Numbered from the stretch's first letter, positions 45,916 through 58,609 are shown. The stretch: DNA of 64,000 bases from Isoetes taiwanensis (GCA_021234155.1 JAJEKV010000045.1:10672631-10736630), one strand, 5' to 3'. The notes: generated by a model not told the origin, from the letters alone. Translations and numbers: made by a program.

Positions 45916-47072
45916 CTACAGAAAGGGAATCTTCGTGTACTATCATAGGGATCTCGTTTTGCATCAAAATCAGATCACTTGAAAACGCAATTGGGATGGT
46001 GCTACTTGCACTTGGATCTGCAGCAAAAAAAACCCAAATTGAAACCAAAATGCTCTGTAATGGATGGAATACGGGCTTTCTGTGATTGTAAGTTAACTCG
46101 CCAAGCTAAATAAAAACTGAGATCTGTAAAACTTGTAAAACTGAGATCTCTTTTTCACCTTTAATGGGGACCAATCCTTGGGCTCTCAGCTCCTCCAAGT
46201 TCTGAAGTACAAGATGACTGATGGCATTTGAAGGAAAAAACGTCGCCATATCTAAGCCAAATCTGTCTGCAACCTGAGAAGACCAATACACAAAGAAGTC
46301 AGAAATTATACATGCCACAGAACAAGGATTTTTCCCCAGTTCTTGCTCCACAAGTTTTTCGAAGGGTTTTCTCAGACTATCCACACTGGCCATCATGAGC
46401 TCAACACCTTTCATTCCAGCAAGCTTTTTGGTTTCCTCGCGAGAAAATCCGGCAATCCCAACAAGCTTAAAACTGGGATCTTGGTCCACAGATATTCCTG
46501 ATTGCTTGGCAGTGTCCAACAGTCTTTCATGGTTGCCTTGAGTGTTGACAAAAGTAATGGAAAATCCCATTTTTGTGAGGATTTTGGACAACCCCATTAG
46601 AGGATTTATGTGGCCATCTGCAGGAAATGGCAAGACGATAACATGAGGCCTTCTTTGAGCAGGCGCCATAGCCAAAACTTCAGTCTGTTGTTCCGTTCTC
46701 AATTTTCTTTTTAACTGCACAAACGCATTAAACAAAGTCCCTTTGTTGTGAGAATCTGCACAAACGCATTAGAGGATTCATCTCAGGAAATGGCAAGCCT
46801 ATAACATGAGGCCTTCTTTGAGTAGCGCCTGCTCAAAGTCCAAAGTCCAAAGTCCATTCTGAGTATTTTTTTAAGTCTTTTGTCTTTTTGTCTTTTGTTG
46901 GCTTCAGCAAACTTCAGTCTTTTGATGTTGGCTCAATAAATATTCTAAGCTCTTCCATCTATGTAAAATATATATTTGACATAATATATAACATAATATA
47001 CAAATATACCAGATTTTACATTAAACTATATATTTTTTTCTATCAGATTTTACATTAAACTATATTTTTTGG

Positions 47073-47097
47073 GTTGCCCCTAGGGGGGCAAACCCTA
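47073..47097. repeat. Palindrome GGGTTGCCCCTAGG-GGGCAAACCC, copy 1
   Basis: A 25-bp near-palindrome followed by GGTCATGTGGGTTTCTGG and later GCCAGAATATACCTA. A close copy lies at 50204-50228. It looks like two hAT-type termini joined head to head. Confidence 0.6.
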
Positions 47098-47559
47098 GGT
47101 CATGTGGGTTTCTGGCATATTTTAAGTATATGCCAGAATATACCTAACATATGCCTGTGACTGCTAAAAACCTTCTGTTCCCTGTAAATTGGCGGTCACT
47201 TCCGTTGTGGGTCGCAGACGTTTGAACCAGATAACTGGCTAAGACAAACAGAGCATAGGGCTATGGCCTGGTCGCGATTTGTAATGCTTCTGAGCAAATA
47301 TTCTGGAGCGCATGAATGGAAGGAGGGCTTGCAAGCAGGGCGCATGAAGCTATTTTTCTTGATCGTGCTTCTGTTCATCTAGAAAACTTCAAAAATCTGT
47401 AAGTTACATTCAATATCCTTATGCTTCTGCAGATTTTTGAGTTTTAAACACTTTTTCATATATGATATTGCATGAAGCTGCAAATGAAATTCGTGATGTG
47501 CAATATTTTCCTGAATACAAAATTTGTATATTCAACATTTTATGTTCTCTCCTTGTGTT

Positions 47560-48285
47560 TTTCTCAGCCGTATGAAGATGACACAACAAACCACGGTATT
47601 CATGTAGCAAATCCACCCCCAAAGAAAGGGGTGGCTTCACAGAGTAGAAGGTACGTTATGCAGAAATTTGGGTTTTTCCTCTTACACAAAATGCTTTTCG
47701 ATTGCATTCACATATTTTTTCATTTGGTATTAAATCAGGTCTGCTCCAAGTTCTCCATCTAGCTCTTTTCCAAGTCATCTCCTTCAAGGTCGGAATCCCA
47801 ATCTGCTCGATCTAAACATCTTCAATGTGCGTGCCATCTGCTGTGTGATGCATCTTGGCCCTGGAACAGACAGTGTCCCAGACTTAAAACTAGAGGCAAG
47901 AATAAAGAAGATAGCAAAAATCAGGCAAATGACAGAGGCAAGGTAAAGGATGATAATCGGCACAAACCCGATGATGATAGGAGAGACATCAACAATAAGG
48001 GCAGCGTTAGGGAAGATAGTAGTGGTGCTAGCACAAGTGGAGCCCCTCCCCCTAGACCTTCAAAACCCAGGTCTGCTACCCCCAAGCCCCTCCGTACCTA
48101 GCCCTGTAGCTCCCGTCAAAGGAGCTCCAGCGTTTGCATGAGCAGATTGAGCTTATCCATGATCAGATTGAGCTTATCCATGATAGAAAGGAGCTCCAAA
48201 GAAGCGTAAGTCCTATGAAAAGGAGCTCCAAGAGGAGCATAAGTCCCATCAGCATTTGCTTGAGCAGAATGAGTGTCTTCAAGTA
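47560..48285 (+). pseudogene. Fragment of an unidentified Ser/Lys-rich, coiled-coil gene
   Basis: Exon-like pieces: 47568-47652 (YEDDTTNHGIHVANPPPKKG, ASQSRR), then after an intron ending near 47763 SKSSPSRSESQSARS, CDASWPWNRQC and a charged DDNRHKPDDDRRD stretch to about 48101. 48120-48282 encodes KELQRLHEQIELIHD, with an in-frame repeat QIELIHD, and SYEKELQEEHKSHQHLLEQN, likely a coiled coil, before a donor at 48284. The pieces agree in strand and style but I cannot name the family. Real host exons captured by the surrounding insertion seem likely. Confidence 0.4.
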
Positions 48286-50203
48286 AGCATCTGATCGCCC
48301 TTTCTCAAATTTCAATTGGTTAGTTTGAAATTTCTTGCTCTTGTGTGAATTATCATTTCCTTCAGTTAGAGTGTCTTTTGTAAGATGCCAAGATCTAAAT
48401 GTTAGACATTTATAGCTCCAGTGCAGATCGGGGCAATGGCATAACTTGCTATACCATGCTTTTGTAGCTAATTTGCAATGTTTTCTCTGTTAGTGGTGAA
48501 TGAAAATGTGTTAATAGTTATAATACAGATTGTATGAAATGCCAAGATTATATGCTTGTGATCTTACATTTAAAACCGTGTTTCATACATCAGCTGCAGT
48601 TATCCTGCTAATGCAGCCACTTTGGTATTGCTATGATCTATACTCAAGTTTGAACATAGCCATCGATGATTTTTTACGGAATTACAAGTAAGCATGAGCC
48701 TTATGAAAAGCCAGCGTTATATTGCAGTATAAGTGTAAATATTTTTTTGTTCTTTCCATTACATTCATTCCATTTCTAATTTATTGCAAGCACATGGGCG
48801 ATCCGTGATTGGACATTGGTAATGTCGCACTTGCTCTTATTTGCATAAACATATGCCATAAGAACGGGACTAACACGTCTATTTCTCTGTTGCAGAATTT
48901 CGTCTGGGGTTGAGGCTGCATTTGATATTTAGCACCAGCTTAATTACAACAAGTAAACATATTAATGCATACAAATAGTAAGGGCTTCTATATTGACATG
49001 AAGGATCTAGTTAATAATTATAGAATCTATTCTAGATTTAACATTTCGTATTAGCAGGACAAGGTGCATAATGTCTCTGTTTTACAGAGCAGTTTCAAAT
49101 AATATGCCAATGTGCTTGGCTGTTATTTTGCAGTTGAGTATCAGTCTTCTTACCTCAAAGTTTAGATACATGGAACTGTTTGAGCTGTACATGCCAAACC
49201 TTCATGAAGATCTTAGTTGATTCTTTCACTGACCGCATTGCAAAATCTTCATTTCTTCTTAACTTGCTAGAGCTACCCTGATTCTGCAGAAGATGACCTA
49301 AACGTAATGAATCAGGAATCTGTTGTGGAATTGACATATTTGGCATGTGGACCATCTGGCTTGCTTGAATCTATGTTTGAGCAACTGATATAGACAAACA
49401 CGGGTTCATGTAAGCATATTCAATGTCTGACAAATTACATATAAGCTACATTGTCTGCATTTTCTTTCATCTATTAGCTCCTCAAATTGATGTGTTTTTT
49501 AGAAGTTGTAATTCAAGATTTCAATGTCTATATTCTTCATGTATGTCTCTAAATCATTTTTGTAAATGCCAAGTGTATTGGGAAACTAGATGGTGTGAAT
49601 GGCAGTAAAAAACTTGGCTTCGGTTTCAAGAATGATCTCCTGCTTCCTAAACGCTCATTTAAAACAATATCAAAGTTATAGTATAATGTTCACGGTTTGA
49701 ACAATATATAAATCATGTAACTAAATTTGCTATTGTAACAAAGCAATTAAAATGCTTATATTTGTATTCAGAACTTACACTAGTGCAAGGATGCATTCTA
49801 TTTTGTTTAAGAATTCCTCTCTTAGGTCAATCCATGTAAACATACAAGCGTGCAATTGATACAAGCAAAAGCTGAGCAAAATTTGCAAGAGAATCTAAGC
49901 AAACCTTTACCAAATCTTGCATCACGAATTTTAGATTGATTACGCTGTGAATTTGACAGTGTTCTTATTTTATGGCATATTAGTATAAACTTGCATTCTA
50001 TACAGAGCCTTAAGTCAATCCATCCAAAGTATGCAAGAGAAGAAAAATATTCAAGAGAATCTAAGAATGCACTAAGCAAATTTTTGATCTTCTATCCATA
50101 ATTTTTAGCTTCACAACATGACAAATTTAACATTATTTTCCTTTTATACTGACCTAAACTTACATGCACTTATAGAGGAATTCTTTATAATTGAACGTTT
50201 TTG

Positions 50204-50228
50204 GGTTGCCCCTAGGGAGGCAAACCCT
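50204..50228. repeat. Palindrome GGGTTGCCCCTAGG-GGCAAACCC, copy 2
   Basis: Near copy of the palindrome at 47073, with related flanking words (ACGTGGGTATGCTGGAATATACCTA). It lies just upstream of the PPR fragment. Confidence 0.6.
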
Positions 50229-50239
50229 TGCTTACGTGG

Positions 50240-50880
50240 GTATGCTGGAATATACCTAGTTGTTCTTAATTCTCTTGCAGCTTGTTTGAATAAAAATGAT
50301 GTAGTGGAAAACCTTGTTCCAAAGATTATGGAAGGGAATTTTTGTGATGTTTTGACATCCGGGAGTAGGCTTCTAAGGCCCGAGCTTGTGACTAAACTAC
50401 TTGGGTATATTTTTGATGCAAGAGTTGCATTAGGATTTTGCAAATGGGCAGAGAAACAAAGGGGTTATACGCATAATGTAGATGTATATAATCGTCTTCT
50501 TGTTATATTGATATCAAGATCTTTGTATGAGGATGTACATAATATTTACAGGAAAATGTTGGTGTCTGGTTGTTCTCCAAATTGCTATATTGTAGGAATT
50601 TTGGTGAGATGCCTTTGTAAAGAAGGTAAAGTGAATGAGGCGTATCACTTCCTCTGTAGTTGTTTACAACATTTTGATTGATGGACTTTGTAAATCTGGG
50701 AACGTTGAAGAAGCTGAAAAGTTGCTCTTAAAAATGGCTGAGGCACAGAAGCTGTTGGCTTTAGGAGCTCGTGTTCCCAGCGTTGATTTCCAATTGAGTT
50801 TCTGCAATACTTCTTCCATGCCGAGCACCAAAGATTTCTTCAGACCAATTTCCTCTATTGTCGAGAAGTAGCAATTTGAA
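50240..50880 (+). pseudogene. Pentatricopeptide-repeat (PPR) protein fragment
   Basis: The frame 50240-50681 carries RPELVTKLLGYIFDARVALGFCKWAEKQ, split here as RPELVTKLL and ALGFCKWAEKQ, then VDVYNRLLVILISRS and GILVRCLCKEGKVNEAYHFL, typical PPR helices. A frame change near 50650 leads to VVVYNILIDGLCKSG and VEEAEKLLLKM, another repeat, and the frame ends at 50868. Three or so repeats remain where P-class PPR proteins usually have ten or more. PPR proteins bind organellar RNA. The rest of the gene is missing, so this is a remnant. Confidence 0.85.
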
Positions 50881-51159
50881 TTGATCGTCAAAATATGACT
50901 TTGAACTATGATTTAAGCCATTTCACCCTCTGGTTATGGAGGGCAACCCTCTGTGCGCAGCACCTTGTTTTTTTCTATCGGAAATTTTCCGGCACCAAAA
51001 ATTTAGACCAGCAATTTTTAAATTGGACGAGACAAACAAAAAGGCTTACAAGGTATTTTTGGAACCTTGCTTCAGGAGTCCATTTTCAGTTTTTCTTTAA
51101 TGCACTATGGATATTGGCATGTATAGAACTGCTATTAATATATAATAAATGTTGATGTT

Positions 51160-51930
51160 TGAGGAGACCTATCAGTTGCAATTCAAGATCTAATTCTATC
51201 TTACAATAAGACAACATGAGGCCTTGTTTGAGCAGGTGCCATAGCCAAAACTTCAATCTGTTGTTGGCAATCAGATGGCTACTTGCATAGATAGAACTTC
51301 TATTAATATAGAATGAATGCTACTCTTCGAGTTGGCCTAAAACTTTTAATGTATGCAAACCCTTTGTAATTCTCGATCTAATGGTTCCGGCCATTTTCAA
51401 GCACAAACTCTTTTGATAATAATGCACATGCTCATGCTCCACATGCTTCAATAAATTATTGTTTGCGGGTGCTATCTCACATCTAATTTTTAATTGTCAT
51501 GATTGGGGCAAATATAGACATTGGACACATGTATTCATTCCTACCAAAAAAGTTTATAACACTTGAATGAATCGATCGTCTTATTTAACAACCATGGTCA
51601 TGTTTGAACTAGCATGAAATAAAAAAAAACTCCATGTATTTTTTCCTTCGATGTGGCCTTAACATGACACTCACGAAAAAATTCGTTAAATCCACAAAAA
51701 TCTCGTGTATTTTTTTGGTTCAAACATGATCGTGGTTGATATAAGACGCTCGTGAATGATTGTCAAAAACATAATAGGACACATGGTATTCATCATTTCC
51801 TATTTCACTTTACTTCACTTCTCTCTCCATTGCACTCCTGCCTTCTCTCTCTAGTGCCCTCCTACCCTCCTGTCTTCTCTCTCTAGGGTTTGCCAACTTT
51901 CTCTCATTAGGGTTTCGCCCACACACCCCA
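51160..51930. other. Copy A tail, no gene
   Basis: Aligns with copy B at about 62690-63320. Includes a repeated CTTCTCTCTCTAG / CCCTCCTACC pyrimidine-rich stretch at 51820-51920. Confidence 0.5.
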
Positions 51931-53275
51931 AATTTCATGTAACAGGTTTGCGCATGTAGGAAAAAGAACTCAGGCACAATCAAAGAAAAGGATTTAATTC
52001 TAGGATGTAATATCAGTCAAATATTAGCAATAATGATATATATGCCACCAGCTTCTTTTACACATTAACTGTTAACGACAAGATGTAAAGCATTTATCAA
52101 GTAACAATTCGGGTGTGGAGGACAATATAGCCAGCAATACTCTATGATTTCTACAGGGAGTTGAACCCTGATAACCCAATATGCAGCGCTAAGGATTTTG
52201 ATAATTAAGATATACTGTAAGTAACAAATAATATGATCATGAACTAGATAGTTTCAGATCGGTCACACAGAATTTCCACAGCTTTTATCTCATAAATAAG
52301 TTATGATGCAGCACTAATGATTTAGAGATTTCAAGAATACAGTGCATAACAAGGAATATAATACCCAATCAAAGTTATATTCGATAGTTTTAAATCTGGT
52401 TACACAAAATGCCTTCAAGTTTTATTTGATAAATAAGTTATGATCGCAAGAGCTTCGTACTGAACAGAAATCATAATTATAGTTCAGATTCTTATCATAA
52501 ATAGAACAACTTATCTCTGATCTCTGAATGGAGTCGTGATGGCAGCTTGACAGAGTTCTTCACGACTGCATCTTCAACGGGGGTGCACAAACAGAATAGG
52601 AGCAGAAGGAATAGATTCGATCTGATACTCCGAAACCTTTTGGTCTGATATACTTCCCTGCTCTGGTCGATTGGCCTCTGTAATCGATCTATTTCTCTGC
52701 TCTATAAGGCTATCTGCCTCGAATCCGTTGCCCTCGCTGATCTCTTAAATGATGGTCGGCTGCTCCTAATCAGATCTAAATTTGGTCGGCTGCTCCCTGA
52801 TCCGGAATGCCCTATGCTCTAATCGGTCGCTCTCCTTAACATCCTCCTTCTTAAATCGACTCCACCTAGTCGGCTCTTCTCCAAATCGATCTCAACCTCC
52901 ATTCAAAAAGGGCTTTTGATCCTTGCCCTCGGATCAAACTTTTCCAATCTCAATCTTAACCGTTGAATTCCATTTATAAATATCAAAGGTTCTTTTGCCT
53001 TTATCTTTCCATATTTTCCACATAATTTCATACTTCAACTATTAAAAATATACAACCCCTCAATGCATATAATCCCCAATCCCCATGGTCAAATACGCTC
53101 AAATATGTCTAGTTACGGTACCCAATGTTTTCGGGCTTACGTCGAGAGCTTGTAGATATGATAATTCGACAAGTTTGATGCCGCTCCCAATGGTAGAATA
53201 AGATAATAGTGCTTCCTCAAACACAATTTAACTCAAAAAACACAATTTTAAATCAATTATATTTTCTACACCTCT
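51931..53275. mobile_element. 1.34-kb insertion relative to copy B
   Basis: Copy B continues from the CACACCCC-type sequence straight to CCCTCTATCCCAAA, whereas copy A has an extra 1.3 kb starting TGTAACAGG and ending near CTACA. The TG...CA ends suggest a solo LTR, but no target duplication is evident. No coding potential; GGTCGGCTGCTCC occurs twice near 52740-52795. Confidence 0.4.
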
Positions 53276-53277
53276 AC

Positions 53278-53715
53278 CCTAAACAGTTGCATGAAGGATG
53301 TTAGAGTCCCTGTTTCACATTCTAAGCATCTAAAACGCGTTTACGCAACTTTCCTGCTTTACCCAAATTTCTATTTGCCTTAAAATGTTGTACTAAGGGC
53401 ATTTTAGAGTCCTTGTCTTGGATTCTAAGCATCTAGAATGTGCTTCGCACAACTTTCCTGCTTTGCCTAATTTTTCTACCCTAATTTCTGTTTTCTTGAA
53501 AAAACTACATGAAGGATGTTTTGGAGTTCTTATTTTGGATAGGCATCCAAAATGTGCTTCGTGCAACTTTTCTGCTTTGCTCTAATTCTTCTATCCTGAT
53601 TTCTATTTGCTCCAAAAAGTTGCACGAAAGATGTTTTAGAGTCCCCATTTTGGATTCTAACCATCTAAAATGCGCTTCTATGCAACTTTTCTGCTTTTCC
53701 CTAATTTGTGTATCT
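53278..53715. repeat. Degenerate ~115-bp tandem repeat, four units
   Basis: Units contain GTTGCATGAAGGATGTT, TTAGAGTCC, GGATTCTAAGCATCTAAAA, TGCGCTTC and GCAACTTTTCTGCTTT. Homologous to about three units in copy B at 63350-63640. Confidence 0.8.
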
Positions 53716-55800
53716 CCCAAAAGTCATATAACTCTTGTGGACCCCTCCCCAAATCCTAAAGACGGGAACCTTTAAGGACGCCCATCAAACCCTGGCCCAA
53801 ACCCAGGTGTAGGCCTAGTCACACCCACAACCCACAATGTCATGCATGACGAGCTCCTCTGGGAGGAACACGTGGATATGCCATCACGAAAATGGCCCAG
53901 ACCAGACAACAAAGGCAAAGGCAAAGCCACTTCCATGGGTAGAGAAGTAAGATGATTTTTAAAAAAATTACATATTATTTAACAAAGTGCCACACTTGTT
54001 AATGAAATCTAGCTATTGGTTTTAATGCTACTAAGTATTGTTTTTCTAAAATAAAGACATGTAAAAAAGAACTATTATAAGACATAGACAAAACGGAGTG
54101 TTGTTTTTAATGTGTCTTTTGGCGAATGAAATATTAACACCTGGCATCTTTTTTAATTAAAAAAGCATTGTTTAACTAATCAAATATCCACATGTAGCAT
54201 ACTTTTTGAATTAAAAAAAGATTGTTAAGATGCGTAGAAAAAAACAAGGTGTTGTTTCTAATATATCTTTTAACCAATATTGACAAATATTGACACGTGG
54301 AATACATTAAAAAAAAATACAGCACTCTTTTACTTCACTTAAACCTCTAAGTTGTACTTTTTACATTTTGCTTTCACTTAATGCACTTACTACTTTGTTT
54401 TTTGCAAATGTTTAGGTTTATAAAAGACAATCGTATTAAAGGAAAGATCTTATTTATTCTATCCATTTTCCTTACATTCTGTAAGGCACCTTCTTATTGT
54501 AGTCCAAAGGTATATACTTATTTGTAAACAAAAGGATTAAGACAAAGACAATATGATCAGATTTTGGTATTATTAAACAAAAAGTAACACAAGATATGCA
54601 GCTGGTCAAGATTTTTTAAGAGCTGTTCTAGCAGGTTTGTCTTTGAACATTTCTGTATTGCCTTTTAAGGGTCCTTAGACCCAATCTTTCTGACATATAA
54701 AGAGATCAGATACTTATCAAACTGTAAGGATTAAAGCATATTGTTTCACAATCTGTAAGGGTTAAAAGCATATTGTAAGCATAGAATTGAAGCAAACTAT
54801 TTCACATACAACTAAGGAGCATCTGTGTATGGGAAAGGATCAAAAACCCTCCTGCCTTTCGTCCCTACAAACAGTTTAGTCTTGTCCTTCTCTCTGATTT
54901 ACCTTCTGTTGCTCTTTCATAGCAAAGCAGGAATGAATCGGCTGTTTTATTAAGCTACCAAAACGAAACTGTTCTCCAGGTCTGCAACCAGCTATTTTGC
55001 CCTTCAAGCTCCGATCAAGCTTCCTAATCCTGAAAAAAGCTCACCTCCAAGTCTATTAAACCATTCGGGGCTCTGTTTCCATGCCATTTTTGAGATCAGA
55101 ATTTGGAAAATCATAAAGGATTATTTCATTTTCAATCCTAGCCGAAAGCTGCTGCCCATTCGCAAGGACAACTCCTTCTGCTTTTGCAAGCCATTCATTA
55201 TACCGGAATGCAATAAAAACCTGCCAATCTTTCACATTCCTGAATCCAGTGTTTGCGAGAGAAATGGTGGATTGGAATCTGTAAGTTGCAAAGAAGAATT
55301 GTTGGGAAAAATAGGAAAGATTTTGTTACAGATGCAACTTGTTCATTCAGAAAAACTCTAAGGCATTGGCCATTGGATAGATTCGGCCATGCAAACTTTC
55401 CTGACATGCAAAAGACTCAGCTGGAAAATAAGAGCTTCAATTCAGCTGGAAAATAAGAGCTTCAATCGGTAATCCTCAATCCTAACCCCCACTTTTTCGA
55501 TCCCTGCACTGAGCTGATAATAGAGTTATTGTGTGCCACAATTTTTGTGTTATCAAGTTAAAACTATATTTTTCTATATAATATGTACAACAAAGCTGGA
55601 AAACAAAAGACGATAGCGAGCCCATGGATTGTGATTGAGTTTTGGCATTCAAGACAACTCAGTAGTGGGTTAAATCCACTTGTATTCTGACTTGCATGCA
55701 TAGTTGAAAGTTCGAGGATTGGAGGATAATGACATTTTCCTTATAACGACGGATCTAAATATCCAAAGCTCTTGAGCTTATTATCTTCTATGGCCACTGC
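53716..55800. other. No gene seen
   Basis: AT-rich intergenic DNA. 54050-54310 has a loosely repeated GTGTTGTTT(T/C)TAA..TCTTTT segment. 55418-55465 is a tandem duplication of TTCAGCTGGAAAATAAGAGC. Confidence 0.4.
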
Positions 55801-56169
55801 AGTATTGCATGGTCAACCTCATTTCGAACCTCTATAGACAACATAAATTGAAGTTCATGGAGTTAAAACATGATTTTTTGGTAATGGTAGTTACTGTATA
55901 TTGTGGCAACTTTGGTTTTCCAGTGAGCGGGCTTACAGTAGTTTCAAATCCTCTACTACACCATATTAAATGGTTGGACGCAGAGATGGCTATACTACTA
56001 CCATTGATATTCAAAATTCTTGAGGAGAGACTTTTTGGCATCTTTTTTGCTTTTCTTAAAGATCCAATGGGAATGATAAGATAAAGATGGCATCCCTGGA
56101 GATTTTTGCAAAGGCGGATCATAAGAGTAATAGAGCCTCTAGTGGAAGATTTACAAAAGGCAACCAAGG

Positions 56170-58609
56170 GTGCCCAAGAGGCCTAGAAGTGACAAATATT
56201 TAGAGAGGATGGAAAGTATGGCCCCAACCAAAGAAAACCTAGAGGCAATTAGGGGACAAGAGTGTTGCAACCTAGATTGCATAGTGCAGTACAGTGTGGA
56301 TGACCTCATGCAAATAAGGTCCCAATACATTGGACAGCTTCATAAAGATAGGATTAATTTCATCTACTCCTTGTGTAGGAATTCCAGCTATGATGAAAAG
56401 ACAGGAAGGCTACTATATCAATTGAGGGGCATGAAGGTATGTATGAGAGCATTGAGATGGATTCTTGGGGTGAGCAAGTCTTCATTCTACAGATATTGGG
56501 AGCAGGTGAGAAAAGGGCACAGTTTGTTCGAACATGGCAATGCACTCACTTTGAAACCTAGAGCAAATACTCTCAAGGCCATTGCAGTCTTCGAGAGCTT
56601 TGTGAGATACATGTCTCAATCTATGCCCCACAAGTCGAAGGTGAACGAGCACGGTGTGCGAGTGGTGCAAAGGGTGTTGCCACAACACTATATCCAAAAG
56701 GAGTGCCTTAAAGAGGTCAACTCCATCCTAGAAACTACTGGAGGTAGGCCTCTATCTCAATCACATTTCAGCAAGTTATGGAGCACTCACTTCTCAGACG
56801 TGAGTGTCCTGCAACACATGCCATTCTCAAAGTGCAACACTTGCATTCAACTCAAGGATACACTTGCATCAACTGCAATAGAGAAAGAAAGAATGGCAAT
56901 TAGGGAGCAATTTGCAGATCACCAAAGGGACCAAATATCATGTAGACAGTTGTATTGGCGTTGGAGAACATTTTTCGAGATGTCTTGGGACAAATTTTTT
57001 GTGTATAATTCATGGTAAGATGGACCAACACAAGACTTTCTTGCCAAAGCTAGATCCTTTACCAAAGCGTTGTCAAAACGCTTTTCAGATGAAAGTAAGT
57101 CTGGCGGGTGTCTTAACACATGGTCATGGAACTGGAATTTTGTGCTTGATCTATGGAGGGATGATCCAAACTTCCATGTGAGCTCTATTTTCAAGTGCTT
57201 GAGAACACTAGAGAAAGGATCGATAGAAGGGAGGAGGTATTCCTTCAAAGACCCATTTTGAGGCTTTGATGGATGATCAACCGCTTTGTTACCAAAGGCA
57301 GATAAAAAAGCTCACATCCAAGGTGTCTAGTGAATCAAGGAGGACTTGGGACGATTTTCCCTTACTTGAGAAACAACTGCCTGAGGAGCTATGTGTTCAA
57401 TTGGACAACTGTTGGAAAGAAAACAAGAATAGATGGATGTTTGGGGCAATGTCATACTTGACAGCTATGGGAGTATTCAAAGTTGTGAAAGTGGGATTCA
57501 TGATGGTTGGGCATACGCATGATGATATAGATGGATTCTTTGGAACTTTCTCCACCAAGCTCAAGAGAGAAAACATGACTAGTCTCCCTGAACTAATGGA
57601 TGTGTTTGAGAGCTGCATTGACCCCAACCCAATGGCTTTCTTGATGGATGAGGTTGCAGATTGGAAATCATTTGTCGAGGGATACTTGCTTGATAGTAAG
57701 GACCAGTTGACAGGACACACAAAACCACTTCAGTTCAAGTTTTGGGTTAGGGATGGAATACCAATCATGCAATATAAGTGGAGACCAGGTGACAAGTTGT
57801 GGATGCCTGTACAAGGAATCGAGTTGTGGCAACGGGGTGCTGCTGGTGAAGTTCTCATTCCTAAAGGACAGCCAAAACCACTACCTCCCTTCAAGACTAT
57901 CAAAGACTCTAGCCAACTAGTGAAGGGCATTAAGGATTACATAACGCACTGGGATGATGTTCGAAGTGGAAAGCACACCTCCACTCTTAAGAAAAATCAA
58001 ATGGACTCCCTAATCAAGTACTAGGAGAAAGTTGTGACATGCTTAGAAACTGAACCACCATGTGGGAGGGAGCTAAAAGACGGGTTCTTGCCAGAGTCAA
58101 GATGGGAGGGTTCTCAAGGAGCAAGCACGTCTAAGAATGTTCACTTGGGTCCTAACAAGGGTTCCAAGTGGTTTGTGGGAAGTAAGGCCTCAAAGCCGAA
58201 GTGGTTTGATCTTCCTGAGTGGGATCCCTTTGAGGACATCAAGGAAGGATACTTTGTGCTAGTAAGGCCTGATGATGAGGATTGTCCAATATGGTTAGGG
58301 GTGGCACTCTCTGATGTAACCACCACTATGCCTGATGGAGAGGAGTTGCGTCCAAGATTCCAAATTCAATATTGGGAGCCCATTGGGAGACACAAGAAGG
58401 GCAACTTGAGGGAGCAATACACTGACTGCTGGGAGAAGAAGTGGAGGGCAAATTATGCTGATCCTCAAAGGAGGGAATTGCTGGAGTGTGTGGTATGGTC
58501 ATATCCAAGTCCTCACATTGCAAAGGACAACACACACAAGATCCCAAAAAGGGAGATGGACAAAGCCATGAGCAACCTCCATGCTATATCATTGTATGAG
58601 GGTAGATAA
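56170..58609 (+). pseudogene. DDE-transposase-like (DUF7869-type) protein, frameshifted
   Basis: The frame opens at 56170; the first ATG is at about 56206 (MESMAPTKEN). The N-terminal part has a CC...C cluster (QECCNLDC), then GVSKSSFYRYWEQVRKG, possibly a helix-turn-helix, then a Cys pair in SKCNTCIQLK. A frame change near 56990 leads to IIHGKMDQHKTFLPKL, another near 57150 to LWRDDPNFHVSSI, and a stop at 57259 precedes 57266-58021 with QLDNCWKENKNR and MMVGHTHDDIDGFFGTFS. A single TAG (58022) separates a C-terminal part (58034-58609). The spaced acidic motifs MDQHKT / LDN..KENKN / GHTHDDID fit an RNase-H-like DDE core as in DUF7869 proteins; the family name is from memory. Three or four lesions in 2.4 kb make it recent but inactive. 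No TIRs found. Confidence 0.6.

Larger units (their letters stand above)
40219..46669 (-). pseudogene. UDP-glycosyltransferase pseudogene, copy A, split by insertions
   Basis: Exon 1 (46669-46159) starts MAPAQRRPHV, has LPFPADGHINPL with the catalytic His20, and SDFFVYWSSQVADRFG. A GT-AG intron leads to exon 2 at 46017, in phase. Exon 2 is interrupted after 45916 by an LTR retroelement and resumes at 42591 with GDWNLVNSFEELEPKA, typical of plant UGTs. A second 1.6-kb insertion (40850-42435) separates this from the C-terminal part (40849-40219), where WLDKQSKVFVSQ, FLWIQRP and the plant-UGT signature region (VLQH...TLESALVEF...QKLIVEE) are recognisable but frameshifted. Plant UGTs move sugar from UDP-sugars onto small molecules in the cytosol. 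This copy cannot make an enzyme. The acceptor is unknown. Confidence 0.85.
46913..50985. mobile_element. 4-kb insertion relative to copy B, with gene fragments
   Basis: Copy B goes directly from TTTTGTTCTTGGCTTCACC to AGCAATTTTTAAATTGGAC, whereas copy A has about 4.07 kb in between. It holds a spliced Ser/Lys-rich fragment (47560-48285) and a PPR fragment (50240-50880), both plus strand. I see neither TIRs nor LTRs at the junctions. A Helitron-like gene-capturing element or a filler insertion are both possible. Confidence 0.5.
38267..53715. repeat. Segmental duplication, copy A (expanded)
   Basis: Blocks at 38267-40849, 42436-42591, 45916-46912, 50985-51930 and 53275-53715 align in the same order to the compact copy B at about 58807-63640. 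Between them lie four stretches absent from B: 40850-42435, the LTR element 42592-45920, 46913-50985 and 51931-53275. The first 1.9 kb is nearly identical to copy B apart from clustered small differences. Confidence 0.85.
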
